Assembly: GCF_001942255.1 (NCBI RefSeq)
Contig: NZ_MKKC01000055.1
Location: 1 to 64,000 of the forward strand
Length of the DNA stretch: 64,000 bases
Source of the DNA: Nocardiopsis sp. CNR-923
GTDB taxonomy: Bacteria > Actinomycetota > Actinomycetes > Streptosporangiales > Streptosporangiaceae
Direction: 5' to 3'
Shown: one piece after another, positions 1 to 8,056 of the stretch
Layout: each line of letters starts with the position of its first letter
Numbering within the stretch: the stretch's first letter is position 1
Program-made: the position numbers and the translations under genes
Notes under the pieces: model-generated
Databases searched by the model: none
What the model saw: only the letters and a program-made list of their open reading frames with translations
What the model was told of the DNA's origin: nothing

Positions 1-95
1 GACCAGGGCGGCAGAGGGGCCCCAGCGAGATCGGTCCCGGGTCACATCCCGGGGGTTAGTGCGGTTGTGAAGTTACACCACTCCAAGGGACATGA

Positions 96-118
96 CCCCC
101 GCACGTGGGGTGCGGGGG
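96..118. terminator. GC-rich hairpin, possible terminator of an upstream gene
   Basis: A perfect 9-bp inverted repeat CCCCCGCAC / GTGCGGGGG is separated by 5 nt. It lies before the first small gene and has no T-run on either side, so it may be a weak terminator or simply leader structure. I see no coding sequence in bases 1-236. Confidence 0.3.
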
Positions 119-236
119 ACGGCTGAGCCCGAATAGGGGTCCGGGCCGTGGGGCTGCCGGAGTCCAGGCTGGTGGCCCCACCCTCGCCCCCACACCAAGC
201 ACTGAGAGTTACGCCTCGCCTACGGGGGGATTCACC

Positions 237-446
237 ATGGCGGACACCACGGAGGCCGAGGAGCACGTCCAGCACCACATCATCACCGTGCACATCTGGC
301 GGACCGCCGAGCACGTCGACCGGTACCAGGCGCTCCGATCGCTGTGCCTGACTGACAAGATCCGGGCCGCGGTCGTCACCCACCTCACAAACGAGATCGA
401 GGGCATCGGGGAGATCGACGGCGTGTGGCTCGCCGAGGTGCGGTGA
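237..446 (+). CDS. Small hypothetical protein (69 aa)
   Basis: I do not recognise this family. The ATG at 237 is preceded by GGGGGA at a 6-nt spacing, which makes it a better start than the in-frame codons further upstream, where the translation is low-complexity and looks non-coding. The product is acidic at the N-terminus and His-rich in the first third (EEHVQHHIITVHIW), without a signal peptide or membrane segment. It points towards the next gene and shares a hairpin terminator with it. The function is unknown. Confidence 0.55.
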   Translation: MADTTEAEEHVQHHIITVHIWRTAEHVDRYQALRSLCLTDKIRAAVVTHLTNEIEGIGEIDGVWLAEVR

Positions 447-464
447 TCCTGAACACGACGAAAA

Positions 465-494
465 CCCCACTCTCCCGCGCAAGGGAGAGTGGGG
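465..494. terminator. Intrinsic terminator between convergent genes
   Basis: A perfect 12-bp stem CCCCACTCTCCC / GGGAGAGTGGGG has a 6-nt loop. Read on the minus strand it is followed by TTTT, a classical intrinsic terminator for the gene at 512-913. On the plus strand it lacks the U-tract but could still stop the gene ending at 446. Confidence 0.75.
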
Positions 495-511
495 CGACGG
501 AGTGCCAGCGG

Positions 512-913
512 CTAGGCCTCGTCAGCAGGAAGAGGCCGGTACCCCTCAACGATCTCCCACTCGCCTGCTGAGACCGCCCGCGCGATACACGCCAGGAGGC
601 TCACCAACTCGTCCGCCTTCGGCGGCGGGATCAGGAAAATGTCCTGGTCCGGTGCCAACGCGCGCACCACCAGGTGCTCGCGCGCGGATAAGAGTGAGCA
701 CACCGCCCGCCATGCTCGCAGCGCCGCGGAGGGTTCCGCGTTCGGGTGGGTGACGGTGAGGAACCGGATGCCGTAGGACACCTGGAGCGCCTCGAAGGCG
801 GTCGCGGAGCCCTCGGCCGACAGTAGTTGGAGCGCGTCCTCAAGCCACGCGGCGTCTGCTTCGAGCCGCTCAGTTTCGGTTCTGTGGTGGTCCTTGGGGG
901 AGTCGTGGTCCAT
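512..913 (-). CDS. Hypothetical protein (133 aa)
   Basis: A soluble acidic protein of unknown family. The central part (roughly residues 30-100) reads as alternating helix and strand without a catalytic motif I can name. The ATG at 913 is favoured because AGGGG lies 5 nt upstream; an in-frame ATG at 928 is the alternative. About 90 bp upstream are two perfect palindromes, GAACCGGTTC at 962-971 and CTCGATATCGAG at 1003-1014, which could be binding sites for a dimeric regulator. The gene ends at the strong terminator at 465-494. Confidence 0.5.
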   Translation of the reverse strand: MDHDSPKDHHRTETERLEADAAWLEDALQLLSAEGSATAFEALQVSYGIRFLTVTHPNAEPSAALRAWRAVCSLLSAREHLVVRALAPDQDIFLIPPPKADELVSLLACIARAVSAGEWEIVEGYRPLPADEA

Positions 914-1108
914 GAGCGCCCCTGTCATCTGCTGGGGTCAGGGTCGCATTCTGACAGACAGGAACCGGTTCGTTGAGGCTTCTACCTAAAAATCCTATTT
1001 GCCTCGATATCGAGACATCGCGAACACACGAATGCCGCCCCGCCTCCCACCTGGGAAGACGGGGCTGTGGTCAGAGGTTGGTGACCCGCAGAGGCCCGTA
1101 GGCGGCCG

Positions 1109-1420
1109 TGCACCCGGGGCTACTCGGTCATGCTCGGATACTGGGACATGCCGGGGCGGACGGCCGAGGCGATCGACGCGGGCCGCTGGATGCGCACCGG
1201 CGACCTCGCGGTCATGGACGGCCAGGGCTACGTCAGCATCACCGGTCGGATCGAGGACATGGTGATCCGCGGCGGTGAGAACGTCGACCCGCGCGAGATC
1301 GAGGAGCTCCTGCACACCCACCCCGACATTCTGGACGCGCAGGTCATCGGGGTCCCCGACGAGAAGTACGGCGAGGAGCTCATGGCGTGGACGCACATGC
1401 GCGACGGCGCGGACCCCGTC
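1109..1420 (+). pseudogene. Internal fragment of an AMP-forming acyl-CoA ligase (FadD-type)
   Basis: About 104 codons match the hinge and C-terminal part of acyl-CoA synthetases: CTRGYSVMLGYWD, then WMRTGDLAVMD, then RIEDMVIRGGENVDPREIEE, then VIGVPDEKYGEELMAW. The matching region begins abruptly at the Cys codon near 1109 and ends abruptly near 1420, just before the ptsH stop codon. The whole N-terminal ATP-binding core and the last catalytic-lysine segment are missing, and there is no ribosome binding site. What remains shows no internal stop or frameshift, which suggests a recent deletion rather than long decay. An intact gene could not be made by correcting a base error. Confidence 0.8.
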
Positions 1421-1426
1421 GCGCGG

Positions 1427-1711
1427 TCAGGCCTCGGTGGGCGCGGTGTCCATGTCGGAGGCCAGCAGCTCCGCCAACGTGTCGAGGGCGGCCTCGGCGC
1501 CGTCGTCGGCGTCGCAGGACAGGGTGACGGACTCGTTGTGGCCCGCGCCCATGGCCATGACCGCCAGGACGCTGCGCGCGTCCACGGGGTCCTGGCCGTC
1601 GCGCGTGATGGTGACGGGCAGGCCCGTCTCGTTGACGGCCCGCACGAAGAGGGCCGCGGGCCGGGCGTGCAGTCCGAGGTGGGAGCCGACGGTCACGGTG
1701 CGCTGGGGCAT
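1427..1711 (-). CDS. ptsH: HPr phosphocarrier protein of the sugar phosphotransferase system
   Basis: The 94-residue protein carries the HPr active site GLHARPAA with the phosphorylatable His at residue 15. A Ser at about position 47 matches the regulatory Ser46 position of Firmicute HPr, within DARSVLAVMAMGA. HPr accepts phosphate from enzyme I (ptsI, divergently encoded at 3149) and passes it to sugar-specific EIIA domains, none of which lie in this window. It follows fruK by 31 bp on the same strand, so the two are probably co-transcribed. The start is the ATG at 1711. The C-terminal tail (DMDTAPTEA) is slightly longer than in Escherichia coli HPr. Confidence 0.95.
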   Translation of the reverse strand: MPQRTVTVGSHLGLHARPAALFVRAVNETGLPVTITRDGQDPVDARSVLAVMAMGAGHNESVTLSCDADDGAEAALDTLAELLASDMDTAPTEA

Positions 1712-1742
1712 GTCAGTCCTTCTCTGGTCGAGGGGCGGCGGG

Positions 1743-2684
1743 TCACAGTTCGTCGATCCGCCGACGCTGTTCGGGATCGGCCACGACCGTGGCCTCGTGC
1801 GCGGCCACGACGTCGGGTGTCGGGATGCCCGTGCCGGGGAGGGAGACGGCGGCCGTCCCCCAGGCCACGGCGCGGCCCAGCCCCTCGTCGGGCGGGCCGT
1901 TCTCGCTGAGGTAGCCCGCCAGAGCGCAGTCGCCCGCACCCACCGTGCTGCGGGTGCGTACCCGGGGACCGCGCGCCCACCAGGCGCGCTCGGCGTCCAC
2001 GAGTATGGCCCCATGGCCGCCCAGAGTCACGAGGGCCGTCTCGTTCCCCCAGGAGAGGACCTCGCGGGCGGCCCGGACGACCGCTCCGACGGTGGGCAGG
2101 TCGCGGCCGGTCAGCTCGGCCAGTTCCGCCAGGTTGGGCTTGAGCAGGGTCACCCTGCCCGCGTGCGCCGCCTTCGCGAGCGGCTCTCCGGAGGTGTCCA
2201 GGGCGAGCGGGACCCCGTAGGAGGAGGCCAGTTCGGCGACGCGGACGTACAGGTCGGTGGGAACGCCGGAGGGGAGGCTGCCGCAGGCCACGATCCAGTC
2301 CGGCTCCTGGGCCAGTTCCTGTTCCAGGGTGTCGAGGAGGGCGTCGGTCTCGCCGGTCGACAGGACCGGGCCGGGAGCGTTGAACTTGGTGGTGGTGCCG
2401 TCGGCCTCGGTGACGGCGATGTTGGCGCGCGTCTCGCCCGCGATGGGCACGGTGACGCGGGGGAGATCGTCGAGGAGGGCGGTGAGCTCGGCGCCGCCGC
2501 CTCCGCCGACGGGGAAAACCGCCCGGGCGGAGACGCCCGCTTCGAGCAGCGCACGCGCGACATTCACGCCCTTGCCCCCGGGTTGCGCGTGGGTGGCGCT
2601 CACCCGCAGGACCTCGCCGCGGACGAGGCCGTCCACTTCCAGGGTGTGGTCCACGCTCGGGTTCGGCGTGAGGGTCAGGATCAT
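1743..2684 (-). CDS. fruK: 1-phosphofructokinase
   Basis: A PfkB-family sugar kinase (313 aa) that converts fructose 1-phosphate, the product of the fructose PTS, to fructose 1,6-bisphosphate. It shows the N-terminal substrate motif (LTPNPSVDHTL), the first PfkB signature GGKGVNVARAL near residue 37, the hexose-phosphate loop KPNLAELAEL and the C-terminal anion-hole motif GAGDCALAGY with the catalytic Asp. The ATG at 2684 has GGAGGGAG just upstream. It is the first gene of a fruK-ptsH unit with a near-consensus promoter at 2738-2765. A typical actinobacterial fru operon also holds a DeoR regulator and the fructose EIIABC; both are missing here. Confidence 0.93.
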   Translation of the reverse strand: MILTLTPNPSVDHTLEVDGLVRGEVLRVSATHAQPGGKGVNVARALLEAGVSARAVFPVGGGGGAELTALLDDLPRVTVPIAGETRANIAVTEADGTTTKFNAPGPVLSTGETDALLDTLEQELAQEPDWIVACGSLPSGVPTDLYVRVAELASSYGVPLALDTSGEPLAKAAHAGRVTLLKPNLAELAELTGRDLPTVGAVVRAAREVLSWGNETALVTLGGHGAILVDAERAWWARGPRVRTRSTVGAGDCALAGYLSENGPPDEGLGRAVAWGTAAVSLPGTGIPTPDVVAAHEATVVADPEQRRRIDEL

Positions 2685-2737
2685 GTCTCCCTCCGGTGTC
2701 CGTGCCCGGCCTCGTGCGGCTTGTGGATATACCTTTG

Positions 2738-2765
2738 ATTATGTGTGTTTGGTTGCGTATGTCAA
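2738..2765 (-). promoter_or_regulatory. fruK-ptsH promoter with DeoR-like direct repeats
   Basis: On the minus strand TTGACA (2765-2760) is followed after 16 nt by CATAAT (2743-2738), close to the housekeeping sigma consensus and about 50 bp before the fruK start. On the plus strand two related decamers, TTTGATTATG (2734-2743) and TTTGGTTGCG (2748-2757), overlap the spacer and -10 box at a 14-bp period. DeoR-family fructose repressors typically bind A/T-rich direct repeats of this sort, so this is a plausible operator. No such regulator is encoded in the window. Confidence 0.65.
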
Positions 2766-2952
2766 GAGTGCCACCCGGAGGCCACGGGCCGGGGCGGGGT
2801 GTGGCCGGCGGGTGAACGGGCCCTGGCGTCGTGCGTCGCTCCAGGTCGCCTCCACGATGACGGCGTCAGGGGCGATGACGGCGGCAAGTCCTCCTCCTTG
2901 TTGTGGTTGTGGGATATGTGCAGCAGGCGCCTCTTGTGTGTTCGGGACAACG

Positions 2953-2982
2953 CAGCTAAACGCACTGAAAACCACACTGAAA
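2953..2982 (+). promoter_or_regulatory. Direct repeats upstream of ptsI, possible operator
   Basis: Three short direct repeats occur: CAGCTAAA (2953-2960), CACTGAAA (2963-2970) and CACTGAAA (2975-2982). They sit about 170 bp before ptsI within a lower-GC stretch of the fruK/ptsI intergenic region (2685-3148). The A-rich direct-repeat style resembles the fruK-side repeats, so one regulator might bind both sides. I could not identify a convincing ptsI promoter. The rest of the 460-bp intergenic region shows no gene I can support. Confidence 0.35.
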
Positions 2983-3148
2983 CACCGGTGATCCCACATG
3001 TGCGCGGAAGAACGCCAGAAGGTGATCCTCTGGCGTTCCGACGCCGCTCGCGGTTGGCTGTGCACGAGGCGTTCGCACACGCCCCGTCGGGCGCGATCCG
3101 GGGCCGGGGTGAGCCGAGACCGATCGACGAACCGATCCAGGAGCGATG

Positions 3149-4909
3149 ATGCCGAAGACCGGCCACCCGTGCCCAGACACACCGACCCCGTGGGCGGTGG
3201 CCCGCCCGGGGACCGCCGCGGGAGGGACGGCGCCCCCGGGCGCGTCCCGCCTGGCGGGTGTCCCCGCCAGCCCCGGAGCGGCCGTCGGCCCCGTGGCGCG
3301 TATGGCGGCCCCGCCGACGCCGCCGGAGCGCGCCCCCGCGGCCGAGGACCCCGCGGCCGAGGCGGACCGGGCGCGCGCCGCGCTGGAGAGCGTGGCCCGG
3401 TGGCTCGACGCCCGTGCCGCCGGACTGACCGGTGACGGGGCCGCGGTGCTCACCGCCCAGGCGCTCATGGCCCGCGACCCCGAGCTGGCCCGCCGGATCG
3501 GGGAGCGGACGGAGGCGGGCCAGGCCGCGGCCCGGGCGGTGCACTCCGCGGTCGGCGCCTACCAGGAGCTGCTGCTCGCGGCCGGGGGCTACCTGGCCGA
3601 ACGCGCCGCCGACCTCGCCGACGTCCGCGACCGTGCCGTCGCGGTCCTGCTCGACGAGCCGATGCCGGGCCTGCCCGACCCGGGGCACGACCACGTCCTG
3701 GTCGCCGACGACCTCGCGCCCGCCGACACCGTCCAGCTCGACGCGGACCGCGTCCTGGCGATCGTCACCCGGCGGGGCGGTCCCACCAGCCACACCGTGA
3801 TCCTGGCCCGCTCGCTCGGCATCCCGGCGGTCGTCGGGTGCGCGGGCGCGGACGGTCTGCGGGACGGGACGGCCGTGGCCGTCGACGGGGACGCGGGGAC
3901 GGTCGACGTCGATCCCGGCGCGGACCTGGTCGAGCGGATCCGCCACCGGGCGGAGCACCGCCGATCCCTGCTCGCCGAGTCGACGGGGCCGGGCCGTACC
4001 CGCGACGGGTTCCCCGTCGCGCTGCTGCTCAACGTGGGCGAGGGCGACCCCGGCGAGGCGGCGGCGCTCGACGGCGAGGGCGTGGGGCTGCTGCGGACCG
4101 AGTTCCTGTTCCTGGACCGGGCCGAGCCGCCGACGGTCGACGAGCAGACCGCCGTCTACACGCGGCTGCTCGACGCCTTCTCCGGCCGCGTGGTCACCGT
4201 CCGCACCCTGGACGCCGGGTCCGACAAGCCGTTGCCGTTCGTGCGGACCGGCCCCGAGGACAACCCCGCCCTGGGCGTGCGCGGTTACCGGACCGCGCGC
4301 GACCAGCCCGGTCTGCTGACCGACCAGCTGACCGCGATCTCCCGTGCCGTCCGCGCGACGGGTACGCGCACCCGGGTGATGGCGCCCATGGTGTCCACCC
4401 CCGCCGAGGCGGCGGACTTCGCCGCGCTGGCCCGCGCGGCGGGCATCGGCGAGGTGGGCGTGATGGTCGAGGTCCCCGGCGCCGCGCTGCTGGCCGACCG
4501 GCTGCTGCCGCACGTCGACTTCGTGTCGATCGGCACCAACGACCTCGCCCAGTACACGATGGCCGCCGACCGTACGCTCGGCTCCCTGCCGGAGCTGCTC
4601 GACCCGTGGCAGCCCGCGCTGCTGTCGTTGGTGGCGTCCGTGGGGCGGTCGGGGGAGCGACTGGGCCGTCCGGTGGGCGTGTGCGGTGAGGCCGCCGCCG
4701 ACCCGCTGCTCGCGTTGGTGCTGGTGGGGGCGGGTGCGAGCAGCCTGTCCATGTCGGGGCCCGCGCTGCCGGCCGTCCGCCACGCGCTGGCCCGCCACAC
4801 GCGGTCGGACTGTGTGCGTCTGGCGGAGGCCGCCCTGGCCGAGCCCGGCGCTGAGCGGGCCAGGCAGGCGGCGCGGGCGGCCGCGAACCCGCGGACCGCG
4901 CTCTGGTAG
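3149..4909 (+). CDS. ptsI: PTS enzyme I (phosphoenolpyruvate-protein phosphotransferase)
   Basis: Enzyme I takes phosphate from PEP and passes it to HPr. The order is canonical: N-terminal HPr-binding region (after VPASPGAAVG), phosphohistidine domain with the active His at residue 215 in GGPTSHTVILARS, then the PEP-binding TIM barrel with GLLRTEFLFLDR, FVSIGTNDLAQYTMAADR and the GVCGEAAADP active-site Cys motif. The 586-aa length fits the family, but about 30 residues of Pro/Ala-rich sequence precede the first conserved strand. Two ATGs overlap (3146, 3149); AGGAG at 3139-3143 is best spaced for 3149. It is divergent from fruK-ptsH, completing the general PTS phosphorelay. Confidence 0.95.
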   Translation: MPKTGHPCPDTPTPWAVARPGTAAGGTAPPGASRLAGVPASPGAAVGPVARMAAPPTPPERAPAAEDPAAEADRARAALESVARWLDARAAGLTGDGAAVLTAQALMARDPELARRIGERTEAGQAAARAVHSAVGAYQELLLAAGGYLAERAADLADVRDRAVAVLLDEPMPGLPDPGHDHVLVADDLAPADTVQLDADRVLAIVTRRGGPTSHTVILARSLGIPAVVGCAGADGLRDGTAVAVDGDAGTVDVDPGADLVERIRHRAEHRRSLLAESTGPGRTRDGFPVALLLNVGEGDPGEAAALDGEGVGLLRTEFLFLDRAEPPTVDEQTAVYTRLLDAFSGRVVTVRTLDAGSDKPLPFVRTGPEDNPALGVRGYRTARDQPGLLTDQLTAISRAVRATGTRTRVMAPMVSTPAEAADFAALARAAGIGEVGVMVEVPGAALLADRLLPHVDFVSIGTNDLAQYTMAADRTLGSLPELLDPWQPALLSLVASVGRSGERLGRPVGVCGEAAADPLLALVLVGAGASSLSMSGPALPAVRHALARHTRSDCVRLAEAALAEPGAERARQAARAAANPRTALW

Positions 4910-4978
4910 TCGGCCACTGCCCTGTGGGCGGGCGTCCGCGGGGCAGCGGTGGCGGACCTCCGGCCCGCCCGGGGCGGG

Positions 4979-5620
4979 TCAGGCTCCCCTTGCCCCCCAG
5001 TCCCCGGCGACGGTCCCGGGCACCAGGTCGAGCCGGTCCAGGACGGCGGCGAGCAGGTCGTCGGTGTCGGTGGAGCCGGACGCGCCCCAGGCCTCGTGGG
5101 CCGTGCCGATCACGGCGACGAACACCGCGGTGAGGACGTCTGGGCGCGGGTCGCTCGCGCGGTGGACGCCGGTGTGCTCGGCGATGACCGCCGCGATCCG
5201 CTCCTGGTGGCTTCGGCAGTGGCTCATGACCGCGTCGACCACCTCGGGGTTGTCCCGCAGGACGGTGGCGGCGCCGCTCAGGGAGCGGTGCGACCGCGGG
5301 TCGAGGCGGCTCCAGTGGTCACGGGTGGCCTCGCGCAGCGCGGTCAGCGGGGGCTCGTGGGCGGGCCGGGCGCGCAGGGACGCCAGGAAGCGCTCGTCGA
5401 TTCCGGCCACCGCCGCCAGGATGAGGTCCTCCTTGGTGGCGAAGTACCGGAAGAAGGTTCGCTGGGAGACGCCGACGCTGGCGGCGATCTCCTCTGTCGT
5501 GGTCCCGTGGTACCCCTGTTCGAGGAACAGCCGGAGTCCCGACTCGACCAGGCTCTCCCGCAGCCGTGCCTTCTTGCGTTCGCGTAGCCCCTGCTCCCCG
5601 GACGTGCGGGTTTCGGTCAT
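4979..5620 (-). CDS. TetR-family transcriptional repressor
   Basis: A 213-aa protein with an N-terminal TetR helix-turn-helix (roughly residues 20-65, GYHGTTTEEIAASVGVSQ then TFFRYFATKEDL) and a helical ligand-binding domain. It is divergent from the MFS efflux gene at 5773, the standard arrangement for a repressor controlling a pump and itself. The shared 152-bp region carries a 15-bp imperfect palindrome (5721-5735) that is a candidate operator. It is convergent with ptsI; a GTCCGC/GCGGAC hairpin (4934-4957) lies between them. The inducer cannot be told from sequence. Confidence 0.9.
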   Translation of the reverse strand: MTETRTSGEQGLRERKKARLRESLVESGLRLFLEQGYHGTTTEEIAASVGVSQRTFFRYFATKEDLILAAVAGIDERFLASLRARPAHEPPLTALREATRDHWSRLDPRSHRSLSGAATVLRDNPEVVDAVMSHCRSHQERIAAVIAEHTGVHRASDPRPDVLTAVFVAVIGTAHEAWGASGSTDTDDLLAAVLDRLDLVPGTVAGDWGARGA

Positions 5621-5720
5621 GGCGCCTCCCGTGGTCGGTGTCTCTTCCGTTCCTCCTTCCCGTGACGTTCCGCGCGGACGATGTTACGTCAGTCACACAC
5701 AAAAAGCACTTGATGCAAAC

Positions 5721-5735
5721 TGTCAGCCGCTGCCA
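5721..5735. promoter_or_regulatory. Candidate TetR operator between regulator and MFS pump
   Basis: TGTCAGC-C-GCTGCCA is an inverted repeat with six of seven arm positions matching, centred in the TetR/MFS intergenic region about 45 bp before the pump start. It is the best dyad I see in this region. Assignment to the neighbouring TetR is by position only. Confidence 0.45.
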
Positions 5736-5772
5736 GACTCTCTCACGGTTGATCTAGATTCTGGGGGAAGAT

Positions 5773-7377
5773 ATGACAATCGGGGACGCTCCGCCCACGT
5801 CGGGGGCGGCACGACTACGGCGGAGTCCGTGGTCGACACTGGTCGCCATCGCGTTCGGCGTGATGATGGTGGCCCTGGACGGCACGATCGTGGCCGTCGC
5901 CAACCCCGCCATCGGCCAGAGCCTGGGGGCGTCCCTGGCCGAACTCCAGTGGGTGACCCACGGGTATCTGCTGGGCCTGGCGGTCTTCCTCATCACCGCG
6001 GGCAAGCTCGGCGACCGCTTCGGCTACCGCCGCGCCTACCTGGTGGGCGTGGTCGGGTTCGTGCTCTCCTCGGTGGCGATCGGACTGTCGGCGGGCATGG
6101 TCATGCTCATCGCCTTCCGCATGCTCCAGGGGATCTTCGGAGCCCTGCTGCTGCCCGCCACCATGGGCCTGCTGCGCGCCACCTTCCCGCCGGACCAGCT
6201 CGGCCGGGCGTTCGGCGTCTTCGGCAGCCTCATCGGCGCCGCGACCGCGGGCGGCCCCATCGTCGGCGGGATCCTGGTCGGCGTCCTCGGCTGGCAGGCG
6301 GTGTTCTTCATCAATCTGCCGGTGGGCGTGGTGTCCGTCGCCCTGGCGCTGTGGCTGCTGGGCCCGAACCAGCCCACCGACCCCGGCGCCCGCATGGACG
6401 TCCCCGGCATCGCGCTGCTCAGCGTGGCGATGTTCGCGCTGGTGTGGGGCCTGGTGGAGGCGCCGACCGCGGGATGGGCCTCCCCGGTCACCCTGGGATC
6501 GCTCGCCGTCGCCCTCGTGGTGGGCGCGGCCTTCGTCCTGTGGGAGCGCAGGCCCCGGGACCCGCTCATCCCCCTGGGGCTCTTCGCCCACCCATCGATC
6601 GCCATCGGCACGGTGCTCACCGCGTGCATGGCGATCAGCCTCATGGGCGGGCTGTTCTTCGTGGCCTTCTATCTCCAGGGCGTGCGCGGCATGTCCCCGG
6701 CCGAGACCGGGCTCCAGCTGCTGCCGATGACGGCCACCATGGGCCTGACCTCGCCGATCGCCGGACGGGTGCTGGACCGGATGGGATCGCGCCCGCCGAC
6801 GACGGTCGGCCTGCTGATGGCCGGAACCGGGATGTTCATGCTGTCCAGACTGGACGGTGGGACGGGGGTCCCCTACATCTCGGTCGCGTTCGTCCTGGTG
6901 GGCATGGGGTTGAGCCTGGTCATGACCGGCGCGACGGCCGCGATCATCGGCAACGCGCCGCTGCGCTTCGCGGGGGTGGCCTCGGCGGTGCAGCAGGCCG
7001 CCATGCAGCTGGGCGGTTCGCTGGGCACGGCGGTGCTGGGCGCGGTGATGTCGTTGAGCATCATGGCGACCCTGCCCGGCCACTTCGCCGCGGGCGGGCT
7101 GGCCGAACCGGCCGAGGCCGAGCTGACGAGTATGCAGAGCGCCGTGGCGCAGGGCGGCGCCGTGGCGCCCGAGGGGGCGTCGGCGCAGACCGTGCGCGCG
7201 GTCACCGAGGCCAGCCACCTGGCGTTCATGGACGGGATGCACCTGGCGTTCGGGATCGCCGCCGCGCTGATGCTGGCGTCGGCCGTGTTGGCGCTGTTCA
7301 TGCGGCCCGGCCGGCCGACCGGCGACGCGATCGGTGAGGGCGAGCCCGCCGGAGGGGCGCCGGCCGTCCACGTGTAG
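5773..7377 (+). CDS. MFS drug exporter, DHA2 (EmrB/QacA-like) family
   Basis: A 534-aa, 14-helix major facilitator. Motif A variant GKLGDRFGYRRAYL follows TM2; motif C-like GAATAGGPIVGGILVG in TM5 is typical of proton-coupled antiporters. The first TM contains MVALDGTIVAVANPAI, the classical DHA2 motif D1 region. The ATG at 5773 has GGGGGAAG 4 nt upstream. A predicted extracytoplasmic loop near residues 430-480 is Glu/Ala-rich. Expected role: proton-driven export of toxic hydrophobic compounds under control of the divergent TetR. The substrate is unknown. Confidence 0.92.
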   Translation: MTIGDAPPTSGAARLRRSPWSTLVAIAFGVMMVALDGTIVAVANPAIGQSLGASLAELQWVTHGYLLGLAVFLITAGKLGDRFGYRRAYLVGVVGFVLSSVAIGLSAGMVMLIAFRMLQGIFGALLLPATMGLLRATFPPDQLGRAFGVFGSLIGAATAGGPIVGGILVGVLGWQAVFFINLPVGVVSVALALWLLGPNQPTDPGARMDVPGIALLSVAMFALVWGLVEAPTAGWASPVTLGSLAVALVVGAAFVLWERRPRDPLIPLGLFAHPSIAIGTVLTACMAISLMGGLFFVAFYLQGVRGMSPAETGLQLLPMTATMGLTSPIAGRVLDRMGSRPPTTVGLLMAGTGMFMLSRLDGGTGVPYISVAFVLVGMGLSLVMTGATAAIIGNAPLRFAGVASAVQQAAMQLGGSLGTAVLGAVMSLSIMATLPGHFAAGGLAEPAEAELTSMQSAVAQGGAVAPEGASAQTVRAVTEASHLAFMDGMHLAFGIAAALMLASAVLALFMRPGRPTGDAIGEGEPAGGAPAVHV

Positions 7378-7386
7378 AGACCGGCC

Positions 7387-7437
7387 GAGGGGCCCACCGG
7401 GCGCGCGACACGACGTTCGCGCTCCGGCGGGCCCCTC
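7387..7437. terminator. Hairpin terminator between convergent genes
   Basis: GAGGGGCCC (7387-7395) pairs with GGGCCCCTC (7429-7437), and the stem continues inward with CCGG and CGCG blocks. It lies between the MFS stop and the end of the gene at 7504-7944, so it can serve both. There is no U-tract. Confidence 0.6.
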
Positions 7438-7503
7438 GCCTCGCACGGGCCGGGCCCCGCGACGGGGTAACGGTCCCGGCACGGGCCCGGCGCCGGACCG
7501 TCC

Positions 7504-7944
7504 TCAGCCGATCCGGGTCATGGTGGACTCGTAACCGCCCCCGCCCGGGTAGGTCCACGGGCCGCTCACGGTGTCGCCGTCCGCGCTGAACGCGCCGCGG
7601 TAGAACGCGGGGGACCCCTTCTCTCCGGCCCAGATGGTGAGTGTGTCGCCCTCCAGCTCGTAGACGTAGTCGAAGGTGTTCCCCTGGTTGTCGTAGAAGC
7701 GCGATCTGACGTCGGCGCTCGGCTCCTCGGCGCCGAACGGCTTCTCGCGCCCGATGACCTCCATCCCGATGATGTCGGCGCCGTGCTGGGCCAGGCTGAT
7801 GTCCTGGACGAGGAAGCGTCGGCCCGGCATCCAGCGGAACGTGACGGTGCCCTCGGCGCCGCCGCTGACCCGCCAGGTGCCCACCAGGCGGTCCAGAGCG
7901 TTCAGGGCGGGGTCGGGGGTCGCGGCCGTCGTGTACTCGGTCAT
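7504..7944 (-). CDS. Lipocalin-like/DUF1579-type beta-barrel protein
   Basis: A 146-aa cytoplasmic protein. The start LDRLVGTWRVSGGAEGTVTFRWMPG and the end GRFSADGDTVSG-like pattern (GAFSADGDTVSGPWTYPGGG) are typical of small beta-barrel proteins of the DUF1579/heme-binding-barrel kind, which have unknown substrates. The ATG at 7944 has AGGAGAGG upstream. It lies 112 bp after the sigma factor gene on the same strand and could be co-transcribed with it, so a ligand-sensing or detoxification role linked to that sigma factor is possible. The family call is by overall pattern, not a unique motif. Confidence 0.6.
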   Translation of the reverse strand: MTEYTTAATPDPALNALDRLVGTWRVSGGAEGTVTFRWMPGRRFLVQDISLAQHGADIIGMEVIGREKPFGAEEPSADVRSRFYDNQGNTFDYVYELEGDTLTIWAGEKGSPAFYRGAFSADGDTVSGPWTYPGGGGYESTMTRIG

Positions 7945-8056
7945 GGCTGTCGCCTCTCCTGGGGTCTGGGCGCGGCGGCGTGGTGCCGCCGTGCTGTCAC
8001 CCGTATGACCGCGGGTCCCGGGAAAAGGAATCGGTCCCGGACGAGGAATTCTCGGG

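Noticed and set aside
962..1014. Palindromes GAACCGGTTC and CTCGATATCGAG as members of the R2lox/beta-oxidation operator set
   Set aside because: The arms and spacing differ from AACCGAA-N5-TTCGGTT.
2739..3182. Open frame on the minus strand in the fruK/ptsI intergenic region
   Set aside because: No good start, no motif, and it covers the fruK promoter and ptsI leader.
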